DNA of 64,000 nt from Leadbetterella sp964489955 (GTDB taxonomy: Bacteria > Bacteroidota > Bacteroidia > Cytophagales > Spirosomataceae). Location: assembly GCA_964489955.1 (NCBI GenBank), contig CAZBAV010000003.1, forward strand, positions 1 to 64,000. Direction: 5' to 3'. This document shows positions 9,166-16,605 of this stretch, piece by piece. Every line of letters begins with the position of its first letter. The first letter of the stretch is position 1. Position numbers and translations under genes: made by a program. A model generated the notes under the pieces. That model saw only the letters and a list, made by a program, of their open reading frames with translations, did no database searches and was not told the origin of the DNA.

Positions 9166-9872
9166 TTTGTAAAATATTCTTTAAATCGGTTAAATCCTTC
9201 TTTCAACTGGCGGCCTTCATTTTTCAGAAGACCAGACTCATTTCTCGCAAATTCTGCCCATTGTAACTTTAATTCTTCTTCTTTTTCTCTCACCAAACTC
9301 CGACTCTCCTGCTGCTCTACATGTATGTCCGCTTTACCAACCAGATACAAGTCGGTCTGACTTTCTACAATATTAAAGTCCCTTAAATTTGTCTCACTTT
9401 CAAGAAGTTGTCTCTTGGGTGTAATGGTAGCCAAACCCTCCATACGTGACAAATCTTCTTTTTCAAATGCTTGTTTCTGTTCCACTTCCTTAGGGCTGTT
9501 AGCCAGACTGTTTGTTACTCTTGTACTCTGTCTGTCAACTATCAGCCTTTCTTTACTATCACCTGAAGAGGTCTCAATAGCTTTTTCGTCGGTAGGAGCC
9601 ACGGATTCATCTCCTTTTATTACGCCCGCCATTGGCTTTGCAAACTCTTCTCTATTCTTTATTGCCACCTCTTGCTCCTTAACCCCAAAATCTTTAACAA
9701 GTGCTACCCCTACCAAAATGACCAGGCATGCTGCCGCCGCAAAATACTTCCAAGGAAACACCTTCTTAGTTTGGGATGCCAGCTTCCTTTCAAACAATTG
9801 GTTTGCCCGTGCCGAAGGTTTTATCTCAAAATCCTTCAGTTTTTCCGAAAATTTTTGGTCTATCCTATTCAT
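9162..9872 (-). CDS. Single-pass membrane protein, probable anti-sigma factor
   Basis: 236 aa. The N-terminal ~40 residues are charged (NRIDQKFSEKLKDFEIKPSARANQLFERKL), a single membrane segment lies at about 43-63 (KYFAAAACLVILVGVALV), and the rest is a low-complexity, Glu/Lys/Gln-rich extracytoplasmic part ending FNRFKEYFTK. It has no recognisable zinc-binding anti-sigma motif. The call rests on topology and on its place 2 bp behind an ECF sigma gene, an arrangement widespread in Bacteroidota. It overlaps the downstream beta-barrel gene by 4 nt (ATGA), so the three genes are very likely co-transcribed. Confidence 0.65.
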   Translation of the reverse strand: MNRIDQKFSEKLKDFEIKPSARANQLFERKLASQTKKVFPWKYFAAAACLVILVGVALVKDFGVKEQEVAIKNREEFAKPMAGVIKGDESVAPTDEKAIETSSGDSKERLIVDRQSTRVTNSLANSPKEVEQKQAFEKEDLSRMEGLATITPKRQLLESETNLRDFNIVESQTDLYLVGKADIHVEQQESRSLVREKEEELKLQWAEFARNESGLLKNEGRQLKEGFNRFKEYFTK

Positions 9873-9874
9873 AT

Positions 9875-10435
9875 CTACTGCACGAATTGATTAAATCTTT
9901 CTTGTAAAATGCTCCTCGCACGACTCAATTGCGACTTAGATGTTCCTTCCGAAATACCTAATAAACCTGCAATCTCTGAATGTGAGTAGCCCTCTATAGC
10001 ATATAAGTTAAATACCGTCCTATAGCCCGCAGGCAAGTCCTGAACAAGTTGTAACAAGTCTTCTGCTTCCAAGTTTTCTAGTGGCATATCAGCGATATCT
10101 CCTGTTTCCGAAATCTCTACTTCTAATACCTTTTTTGTTCTCAAATACCCCAAAGCTTGGTTTACCACTAATCTTTTACACCAACCCTCAAAACTTCCCT
10201 GAAAGTTAAACTGCATACACTTCCCGAAAATCTGCATCATACTTTCTACCATCACATCCTCCGCAGCCATTTGGTCTTTTATGTACCTGCAACAAATCCC
10301 CAAGAACTTCCCAGAATACTTTTCATAGAAAGCACGTTGTGCTGTACCATCGCCTTTTATGATGGCTTGGGCTAAATCGTACTCCGTTTTGTAAAGTGGT
10401 CGTATCATAAATTTGTTTTCAAATACTAGATGCAT
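9875..10435 (-). CDS. ECF RNA polymerase sigma factor
   Basis: 186 aa from the ATG at 10435; a second in-frame ATG at 10408 (MIRPLYKTEYDLAQAIIKGD) is equally plausible and would leave 177 aa. Region 2 includes AQRAFYEKYSGKFLGICCRYI and AAEDVMVESMMQIF. Region 4 (about 127-185) carries the LPAGYRTVFNLYAIEGYSHSE helix-turn-helix and GISEGTSKSQLSRARSIL, typical of sigma-70 ECF proteins in Bacteroidota. It should direct RNA polymerase to a small regulon, probably including its own operon with the membrane protein and beta-barrel downstream. The inducing signal is not visible in the sequence. Confidence 0.9.
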   Translation of the reverse strand: MHLVFENKFMIRPLYKTEYDLAQAIIKGDGTAQRAFYEKYSGKFLGICCRYIKDQMAAEDVMVESMMQIFGKCMQFNFQGSFEGWCKRLVVNQALGYLRTKKVLEVEISETGDIADMPLENLEAEDLLQLVQDLPAGYRTVFNLYAIEGYSHSEIAGLLGISEGTSKSQLSRARSILQERFNQFVQ

Positions 10436-10501
10436 TCCTTACTAGGAAAGGTTGCACCACCCCTTATTTTTTTTGAGCGTATTACAATAATAATATTGAC
10501 G

Positions 10502-10517
10502 TATCTTTGCAAAACTA
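10502..10517. promoter_or_regulatory. Back-to-back -7 elements between sigma gene and trpC
   Basis: The sequence TATCTTTGCAAAACTA contains TAnnTTTG on plus (10502-10509) and, directly abutting, CAAAnnTA, which is TAnnTTTG on minus (10517-10510). The plus element lies 18 bp upstream of trpC and the minus element 75-82 bp upstream of the sigma gene. The plus side has a TTTG at 10472-10475, but the 26-bp spacing is longer than usual, and I saw no good -33 for the minus side. Confidence 0.4.
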
Positions 10518-10527
10518 AGAGGGAAAT

Positions 10528-11316
10528 ATGACAATTCTTGATAAAATAATAGGTAATAAAAGAAGGGAAGTACAGGCTGCCAGGCAGTTAACTCCCTTGG
10601 AAGAACTAAAGAAAGCAGCATTTTATGGTCGTGAAACAGTTTCTTTAAAAAAAGCCTTGCTTTCCCAAACTAGCTCTGGAATCATTGCAGAGTTTAAGAG
10701 AAAATCTCCCTCGAAAGGGGAAATACACCCTGGTGCAGATGTAAAAAAGATTACAAAGGGATATACAGAAAACGGAGCTGCAGGTATAAGTGTCCTTACC
10801 GATACTGACTTTTTTGGAGGAACAAAAGAAGATTTAATTGCAGCAAGGCAAGCGTGCTCATCTACGCCTCTATTACGTAAAGACTTTTTGATAGACATCT
10901 ACCAAATCCATGAAGCAAAAGCTTGGGGAGCAGATGTGGTTTTGCTCATAGCTGCCAATCTAAATCCGGAAGAAATAGAAATTTTGGGAAAAGAGGCTCA
11001 TTCTTTAGGACTGGAAGTTCTGCTTGAAATACACGACAAAGAAGAGTTAGACCGAAGTCCACTCAATCACGTAGATATAATCGGGGTAAACAACCGTAAC
11101 CTAAAGAATTTTGCTGAAAACAATGTGAACGCTTCTTTAGATTTGGTGAAATATCTGCCAGAAAATGTGGTGAGAATATCGGAAAGCTGCATTAGTCAGC
11201 CAGAAACCGTGCAACAACTTAAGGCAGTAGGTTTCCAGGGTTTTTTAATGGGAGAAAACTTTATGAAAACTCCGGACCCAGCGTTAGAACTTCAATCGTT
11301 TGTGTCGGCCTTATGA
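10528..11316 (+). CDS. trpC: Indole-3-glycerol phosphate synthase
   Basis: 262 aa (beta/alpha)8 barrel. Family motifs are ILDKIIGNKRREV at the N-terminus, AEFKRKSPSKGEI with the catalytic lysine, LLRKDFLIDIYQIHEAK, GVNNRNLKNF and SESCI near the C-terminal phosphate site. It converts carboxyphenylamino-deoxyribulose 5-phosphate to indole-3-glycerol phosphate, the fourth step of tryptophan synthesis. It is the first gene of a trpC-trpF-trpB run and overlaps trpF by ATGA. TrpC and TrpF are separate proteins here, not fused as in E. coli. No trp leader peptide is evident in the short 5' region. Confidence 0.95.
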   Translation: MTILDKIIGNKRREVQAARQLTPLEELKKAAFYGRETVSLKKALLSQTSSGIIAEFKRKSPSKGEIHPGADVKKITKGYTENGAAGISVLTDTDFFGGTKEDLIAARQACSSTPLLRKDFLIDIYQIHEAKAWGADVVLLIAANLNPEEIEILGKEAHSLGLEVLLEIHDKEELDRSPLNHVDIIGVNNRNLKNFAENNVNASLDLVKYLPENVVRISESCISQPETVQQLKAVGFQGFLMGENFMKTPDPALELQSFVSAL

Positions 11317-11936
11317 GTAAATTAATCAAAGTTTGTGGAATGCGAGATCCAGCTAATATAAAAGCTGTAGCAGAGTTTTCTCCCGATTTCATGGGCTTCA
11401 TTTTTTACCCAAAGTCACCCCGGTATGTGGGTGAAGACTTTGTTCTGCCCGCCTTACCGACACATATTCAAAAAATGGGTGTTTTTGTAAACGAGTCTTT
11501 GGACAAGCTCTTACAGATATCCCAAAAATACAGCCTAGACTATGTGCAGCTCCATGGTGGAGAAAGCCCCGAATATTGTATAGAAATAAAAAAACAGGGT
11601 TTAAAAATTCTAAAGGCCTTTTCTATTGATTCAGATTTTGATTTTGGGTCTCTAAAACCCTTTGAAGGCTTAGCCGATTACTTCCTCTTTGATACAAAGG
11701 GAGACGGATACGGTGGGCATGGAAAAACTTTTGATTGGAAATTATTAGAGAAATACAATTTCTCCACTCCTTTTCTTATAGCTGGCGGGGTGTCTAATTT
11801 TAATATCGGTGTGATAAAAAAACTAAGCTATCCGATGTTAAAGGGTGTGGATGTAAACAGTAAATATGAAATTTCTCCGGCACTTAAGGACACACAAGCC
11901 TTAGAAGAGTTATTTTTGGCCGTACGGAGTGAATAA
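11313..11936 (+). CDS. trpF: Phosphoribosylanthranilate isomerase
   Basis: 207 aa, standard length. The N-terminal KVCGMRDPANI carries the catalytic cysteine, VQLHGGESPEYC and FDTKGDGYGGHGKTFDW carry the catalytic aspartate region, and IAGGVSNFNI forms part of the phosphate-binding C-terminus. It performs the Amadori rearrangement of N-(5-phosphoribosyl)anthranilate, the step before TrpC. The start codon overlaps the trpC stop (ATGA at 11313-11316), which suggests translational coupling. trpB follows after 32 bp. Confidence 0.95.
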   Translation: MSKLIKVCGMRDPANIKAVAEFSPDFMGFIFYPKSPRYVGEDFVLPALPTHIQKMGVFVNESLDKLLQISQKYSLDYVQLHGGESPEYCIEIKKQGLKILKAFSIDSDFDFGSLKPFEGLADYFLFDTKGDGYGGHGKTFDWKLLEKYNFSTPFLIAGGVSNFNIGVIKKLSYPMLKGVDVNSKYEISPALKDTQALEELFLAVRSE

Positions 11937-11968
11937 AGTCTATCGTCACCCATCTTTTACAAATTATT

Positions 11969-13150
11969 ATGACAAAATACGCAGTAGACGAACGAGGTTA
12001 TTATGGAAATTTTGGGGGAGCTTTTATCCCAGAAATGCTTTACCCCAATGTGGAAGAGCTAAGGCAGAACTACCTTCGTATTATGGCAGAACCTGACTTC
12101 CAGAAAGAATATCAGCAGCTCCTCCGAGATTATGTAGGCCGTCCCACGCCTTTGTACTTTGCAGAAAGGTTGTCCGAAAAATACAATACACAAGTCTATC
12201 TAAAAAGAGAGGATTTGTGCCATACCGGTGCCCACAAAGTAAACAATACTCTTGGGCAAATTCTTTTGGCCGAGCGTTTAGGGAAAAAGAAAATTGTGGC
12301 CGAAACCGGAGCAGGCCAGCATGGCGTAGCCACCGCCACCATGTGTGCTCTGAAGGGGCTTGAATGTATTGTGTATATGGGCGAAATCGATATTGAACGC
12401 CAAGCCCCGAATGTAGCCCGTATGAAAATGCTGGGTGCAGAAGTAAGACCTGCAAAAAGTGGCTCAAAAACACTTAAAGATGCCACAAACGAAGCCATGA
12501 GACATTGGATAAACAATCCTACCGACACGCATTATATCATTGGATCGGTGGTGGGCCCACATCCTTATCCAGATATGGTGGCTAAGTTCCAAGCCGTTAT
12601 ATCTCAAGAAATAAAAAGTCAGCTACTAGAACAAACAGGTTCCGAACTACCGGATTATGTGGTGGCTTGTGTAGGCGGCGGCTCTAACGCAGCCGGCGTT
12701 TTTTACCATTTCCTGGACGATGAAAGCGTTAAAATAACTGCGGCCGAAGCCGCTGGTTTAGGAGTAGACTCAGGGAAATCTGCCGCCACAACTTTTCTTG
12801 GAAAACCCGGGATTTTGCATGGAAGCAAGAGCTTACTCATGCAAACTACCGACGGACAGGTGGTGGAACCCCACTCTGTTTCCGCAGGTTTGGATTACCC
12901 CGGAATTGGTCCTCTACATGCCCACTTGTGGGAAACGGGCAGGGCTACCTTCCTTGGAATTACAGATGCCAAAGCCATGGAAGCGGGTTTTGCTCTTGCC
13001 AAACTGGAGGGAATTATTCCTGCTATTGAGTCTTCCCATGCCTTAGCTGCTTTGGATTACCTAAATGCCGGACCATCTGAAAAGGTAGTGGTAGGTCTTT
13101 CCGGCAGAGGCGATAAAGATTTGGCAACCTATATGAAATGGATGGGATGA
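11969..13150 (+). CDS. trpB: Tryptophan synthase beta chain
   Basis: 393 aa. The PLP lysine is K90 in EDLCHTGAHKVNNTLGQ. AETGAGQHGVATAT provides the catalytic glutamate, GGGSNAAGVF the phosphate cradle, and SAGLDYPGIGP and LSGRGDKD the C-terminal signatures. It is the standard TrpB1 type, which condenses indole with serine as partner of TrpA. No trpA gene follows: trpB is instead coupled by ATGA to a DUF5690 membrane protein, so the alpha subunit must be encoded outside this window or be absent. Confidence 0.96.
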   Translation: MTKYAVDERGYYGNFGGAFIPEMLYPNVEELRQNYLRIMAEPDFQKEYQQLLRDYVGRPTPLYFAERLSEKYNTQVYLKREDLCHTGAHKVNNTLGQILLAERLGKKKIVAETGAGQHGVATATMCALKGLECIVYMGEIDIERQAPNVARMKMLGAEVRPAKSGSKTLKDATNEAMRHWINNPTDTHYIIGSVVGPHPYPDMVAKFQAVISQEIKSQLLEQTGSELPDYVVACVGGGSNAAGVFYHFLDDESVKITAAEAAGLGVDSGKSAATTFLGKPGILHGSKSLLMQTTDGQVVEPHSVSAGLDYPGIGPLHAHLWETGRATFLGITDAKAMEAGFALAKLEGIIPAIESSHALAALDYLNAGPSEKVVVGLSGRGDKDLATYMKWMG

Positions 13151-14412
13151 TAAAACGGTATCTGCAAAATTCACCTCCGTGGGTGACCACACTTTTTGCA
13201 GCGGCTGCCGCATTTTGCACCTATCTTTGTTTTTATTCTTTCCGAAGGGCTTACACGGCCGCCACTTACGATGACCTTTACTTTTGGGGCGTACATTTTA
13301 AGATTCTACTGATTACAGCCCAGGTCCTAGGTTTTGCCGTTTCCAAAGGCATTGGCGTAAAGATTGTTTCAGAAATGAAACCCCGCCAAAGAGCAAGGGG
13401 ACTATTGATTTTTACAGGCATTTCATTGATCTGCATGTACCTCTTTTCAGTTGTTCCAGCTCCTTACAACCTTTTCTTTGTATTCCTGGCAAGCTTACCT
13501 TTAGGCTTATTTTATGGTGTAATCTTAGGTTTTTTGGAAGGAAGAAAAAGCACCGATTTTCTTGTAGCCGCTTTAACAGCCTCTTTTATTGTCGGTTCTG
13601 GTTTTGCTAAATCCGTCGGGAATTGGGTCTTACAGAACCTTTCGGATAAGGAACTCCAAATGCCTTTTCTGGCGGACTTAATCATGTATTTACCCTTACT
13701 TATTTGTGTGTGCCTTTTGGCTCAAGTGCCTCCTCCGGGAGATGCCGACAAGGCTGACCGTGCAGAAAGATTACCAATGAGCAAAAATGAGCGGAAGGCA
13801 TTTATGAGAGAATTTGGCTTGGGGATGGTCCTTTTTGTGGTTTCATACTGTGTTCTTACAGCTTACCGAGAGTTTCGAGACAACTTCATGCCGGAAATGT
13901 TTAAAGAGCTTGGTTTTGCCGCTAAACCTGAGCTTTTTACCCAAACCGAGATTCCAATTGCCATTGCTATCTTACTCATAATGGCAGGCATGCAGTGGGT
14001 GAAAAATCACCGTAAAGCATTTAACATTATTCAGGGGTTACTGCTGTTTGGTGCGATAATAATTGCGGTTGGCACTTTACTTTTCCAGACAGGTTATCTT
14101 AGCCCAATTATATGGCTGGTGACAGTTGGATTTGGAGCCTATTTAGCTTATTCCATGTGTAATAGCATTTATTTTGAGCGGATGCTGGCCACGTTTAGGT
14201 ATGTAGGTACGGTAGGATTTATGATTACTCTCGCCGATTATTACGCTTATTTTGGGAGTTTGGGTGTGTTGTTTTATAAAAACTTTTTTCAGCAAAGTAT
14301 CTCCAACCTTAATTTCTTTGTGGGGATTTCGTATGCTGTAAGTATATCATACTTTTTGCTCGTGTTGTTCTCCGTATTTTACTTTAGGAAGAAAGAAGTA
14401 CATAAACTGTAG
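13147..14412 (+). CDS. DUF5690-family multi-pass membrane protein
   Basis: 421 aa from the ATG at 13147 (MIKRYLQNSPPWV), which overlaps the trpB stop as ATGA; an earlier ATG inside trpB is less likely. About eleven or twelve hydrophobic helices are visible, in an MFS-like arrangement with a cytoplasmic loop at about 200-220 (DADKADRAERLPMSKNERKAF) between two halves. The sequence CTYLCFYSFRRAYTAATYDDL near the N-terminus is what I recall for the DUF5690 family, found mostly in Bacteroidota; the family name is from memory and was not searched. Substrate is unknown. The tight coupling to trpB could hint at a link with aromatic compounds or could be chance. Confidence 0.75.
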   Translation: MIKRYLQNSPPWVTTLFAAAAAFCTYLCFYSFRRAYTAATYDDLYFWGVHFKILLITAQVLGFAVSKGIGVKIVSEMKPRQRARGLLIFTGISLICMYLFSVVPAPYNLFFVFLASLPLGLFYGVILGFLEGRKSTDFLVAALTASFIVGSGFAKSVGNWVLQNLSDKELQMPFLADLIMYLPLLICVCLLAQVPPPGDADKADRAERLPMSKNERKAFMREFGLGMVLFVVSYCVLTAYREFRDNFMPEMFKELGFAAKPELFTQTEIPIAIAILLIMAGMQWVKNHRKAFNIIQGLLLFGAIIIAVGTLLFQTGYLSPIIWLVTVGFGAYLAYSMCNSIYFERMLATFRYVGTVGFMITLADYYAYFGSLGVLFYKNFFQQSISNLNFFVGISYAVSISYFLLVLFSVFYFRKKEVHKL

Positions 14413-14413
14413 C

Positions 14414-14438
14414 AAAAAAAGGCCGCCTTCCGGCAGCC
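14414..14438 (-). terminator. Terminator of the OmpH-like lipoprotein operon
   Basis: On the minus strand a GC-rich stem (GGCTGCC/GGCGGCC with one mismatch, loop GGAA) is followed by seven T residues. It lies 28 bp after the stop at 14466 and directly at the end of the convergent plus-strand gene. Confidence 0.75.
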
Positions 14439-14465
14439 CCTTCAACTATTTCTTTTCAGAAACTA

Positions 14466-15065
14466 TTACTTTTTATCGGTAGAATCTGTTTTACTTTCCG
14501 ATTTTTTTTGGTTGTTTTTATAGTCTTCGTTCAGACCTTTCAATACTTCCTGGGTAATATCTAAATCTTCTTTTGCATAAAGTACTCCGCCACCTTTAGA
14601 ATAGCCAATCACCATGTCATACTTATCTGCCTTATTGTATTTGCCCAAGTATTCATTGATTTTGTTTAATAGCTCATCCGTTTTTTTGGCTTGATCTCCT
14701 TGAAGATTACCTGCGGCATTTTCTCTATACATCATTATCTCTTGCTCTTTTTTCTGCAAAGCAGCTTGTTGGGTCATCGCCTGTTGTTCCGATAAACCAC
14801 CTGCTTCTACCCTTCTACGAAAAAGAGCAACTTCATTTTGGAAAGATTGAGCTCTTTTTTGTAGCTCGTTCTCCAAGGCGAAACTCTTATTTTCGAACTC
14901 TTTAACTACATCTTTATAATACTCATAGTTATTTAATAGGGTGTCCGTATTTACATATACTATCCTACCAGAAGGTTGTCCAGTTGAGCTGCTAGACCCT
15001 TCTTTTTTATCACATGCCAAAAGAGCTACTCCTAAGCCCAAAAACAGAACAAATATTTTTTTCAT
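14466..15065 (-). CDS. OmpH/Skp-family protein with a lipoprotein signal
   Basis: 199 aa. The N-terminus MKKIFVLFLGLGVALLAC ends in a lipobox (LLAC, Cys18) followed by a Ser/Gly-rich linker. Residues about 30-185 are a long coiled coil of the OmpH type (VYVNTDTLLNNYEYYKDVVKEF, QQAMTQQAALQKKEQEIM) ending DLDITQEVLKGLNEDYKNN. The family includes Skp, a soluble periplasmic holdase for outer membrane proteins; here the predicted acylation would tether it to a membrane. The Lys/Ser-rich tail is low complexity. It is the third gene of a minus-strand run with a Wzi-like barrel and a T9SS cargo, and has its own terminator downstream. Confidence 0.82.
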   Translation of the reverse strand: MKKIFVLFLGLGVALLACDKKEGSSSSTGQPSGRIVYVNTDTLLNNYEYYKDVVKEFENKSFALENELQKRAQSFQNEVALFRRRVEAGGLSEQQAMTQQAALQKKEQEIMMYRENAAGNLQGDQAKKTDELLNKINEYLGKYNKADKYDMVIGYSKGGGVLYAKEDLDITQEVLKGLNEDYKNNQKKSESKTDSTDKK

Positions 15066-15150
15066 TTATAAAGGATGATTAATTAAAAAGTTCGCAAATA
15101 TAAACATTTATAAATAAATAGCTTGTAATCCAAAAAACTCTTTCAAACTA

Positions 15151-16605
15151 CTATCTCCATCTCTTAATTACTCCAATATCAAGCCCAAAGCTATTTTGCC
15201 AGTACTTTCCGGAATCAAAAGCCAAGCCAGTAGAAAATTCATACCCCATCCACCCAAACAGAGCTCGCTGTAAAAAAGAAAACTGTTTAAGATCATCAAG
15301 TGACCTCGAATAAGTCCCCATATTCGTACTAGACAGGACATGGGTAGCTAATTGTATACCTCCTACAGAGTATAAAGTTTTTATACTAAACGCCTTGACC
15401 CTATTGTTAAAGATGTAATTTTGGTTGGGTTTGTTAATGTCTCCAAAAACTTCCGGGTTTTCACGGTACGGGTTTAAGAGGGGGCTTCCAATAGTTTTTC
15501 CTCTATACGTCCAGGCATCTTTATATATACCATTATTAAAATAATTATCTACTCCTCGTAACTCCGGAATATTTCCGTAATAAATAGGACCTCCTTGGTT
15601 AGCCGTATACAGGTATTCAAATGTTATTTTCTTTACAGAACCAGACTTGGGTGTAAATGAAATTCCTGTGAGTCCATCGTGAATATTATTCAAGTAAAAA
15701 AGTGAGCCGTCTTCAAAAAAACTCTGTCTGTAAATAAGAATATTTAAGTCTTTAAAATCCAATTCTATCCCTACATCAACAGAGCCCAGATGGTTCCCAA
15801 ACCTATTACCTGCCTCATTTGCCGGAACTCCTGCAAGACTATCCCAGGGAATACCCGTTGCCCCGGAAACACTCGTCCCGTTTATAACTCTCCAATAAGT
15901 TTGTAAATCGGTATTATACTTATCTATAAGCTGGTTGCTAATCTGATCAACAAACGGCACCGCTGGCCGACCACCCCACTGCACCTGGTGGTTCATCCCA
16001 CCTATTACTTTTATCTTCCAATTTGGTTTCCCTAGTTTTAGATATAAACTCTTCTGATGTAGTAATACATTTTTTACCGAATCTCCACTACCCAACCAAC
16101 CATGGGCAAAATTACCCTTTACTGCTAGTAACTTTCCCTTTCCAAGAGACGTATACTCCGGGATAGAAATATCAACTTTGGGTACAGGTAAGGAGTTTCC
16201 CGACCAAATGAAGCTACCCATAGATCCCTCTTTATCAACAATGCCGAAAACTTCTCTACGTCTTCCTGCATATACCTCAAATATCCCTAATTTGGCTTTT
16301 GCATAGATTTCGGGTAGTAAAAACTCCGTGCTCTTTCCCACATTTAAATGTGGTTCTATTCCATAGCCGTAGTCAAAAAACTTTTTACCTATCTTGGTAC
16401 TATCGTAGTCTCTCTTGAGACGGGTATTGATATAAAGAATATTTGACTCTAGAGGAACTACACCAAATTGGTTGCTTCGTAAAAGAAAAGGAGTGTTCTC
16501 CGTGCTGAACATCCCCCCTACTTTAGATACAATTTCGGGCTTTTGGGCCCAGAGATTTCCTACGATAAAAGAGAATAATACAGTCCTAAGTAATAATCTT
16601 TGCAT
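15151..16605 (-). CDS. Capsule assembly Wzi family outer membrane protein
   Basis: 484 aa with signal peptide MQRLLLRTVLFSFIVGNLWAQ. The rest alternates in amphipathic strands with aromatic girdles (IFEVYAGRRREVFGIVD, AKLGIFEV, SLYLKLGKPNWKIKVIGGMNHQVQWGG, DVGIELDFKDLNILIYRQ). The MNHQVQWGG region and overall layout match the Caps_assemb_Wzi family as I know it from Bacteroidota. Wzi is a beta-barrel lectin that holds capsular polysaccharide at the cell surface. The ATG directly follows the T9SS cargo stop. A functional tie to the polysaccharide operon at 1-7851 is plausible but inferred. Confidence 0.82.
   Translation of the reverse strand: MQRLLLRTVLFSFIVGNLWAQKPEIVSKVGGMFSTENTPFLLRSNQFGVVPLESNILYINTRLKRDYDSTKIGKKFFDYGYGIEPHLNVGKSTEFLLPEIYAKAKLGIFEVYAGRRREVFGIVDKEGSMGSFIWSGNSLPVPKVDISIPEYTSLGKGKLLAVKGNFAHGWLGSGDSVKNVLLHQKSLYLKLGKPNWKIKVIGGMNHQVQWGGRPAVPFVDQISNQLIDKYNTDLQTYWRVINGTSVSGATGIPWDSLAGVPANEAGNRFGNHLGSVDVGIELDFKDLNILIYRQSFFEDGSLFYLNNIHDGLTGISFTPKSGSVKKITFEYLYTANQGGPIYYGNIPELRGVDNYFNNGIYKDAWTYRGKTIGSPLLNPYRENPEVFGDINKPNQNYIFNNRVKAFSIKTLYSVGGIQLATHVLSSTNMGTYSRSLDDLKQFSFLQRALFGWMGYEFSTGLAFDSGKYWQNSFGLDIGVIKRWR

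Noticed and set aside
12081..12528. Two overlapping minus-strand frames inside trpB
   Set aside because: They are antisense to the highly conserved trpB core and show no domain; shadows of codon bias.
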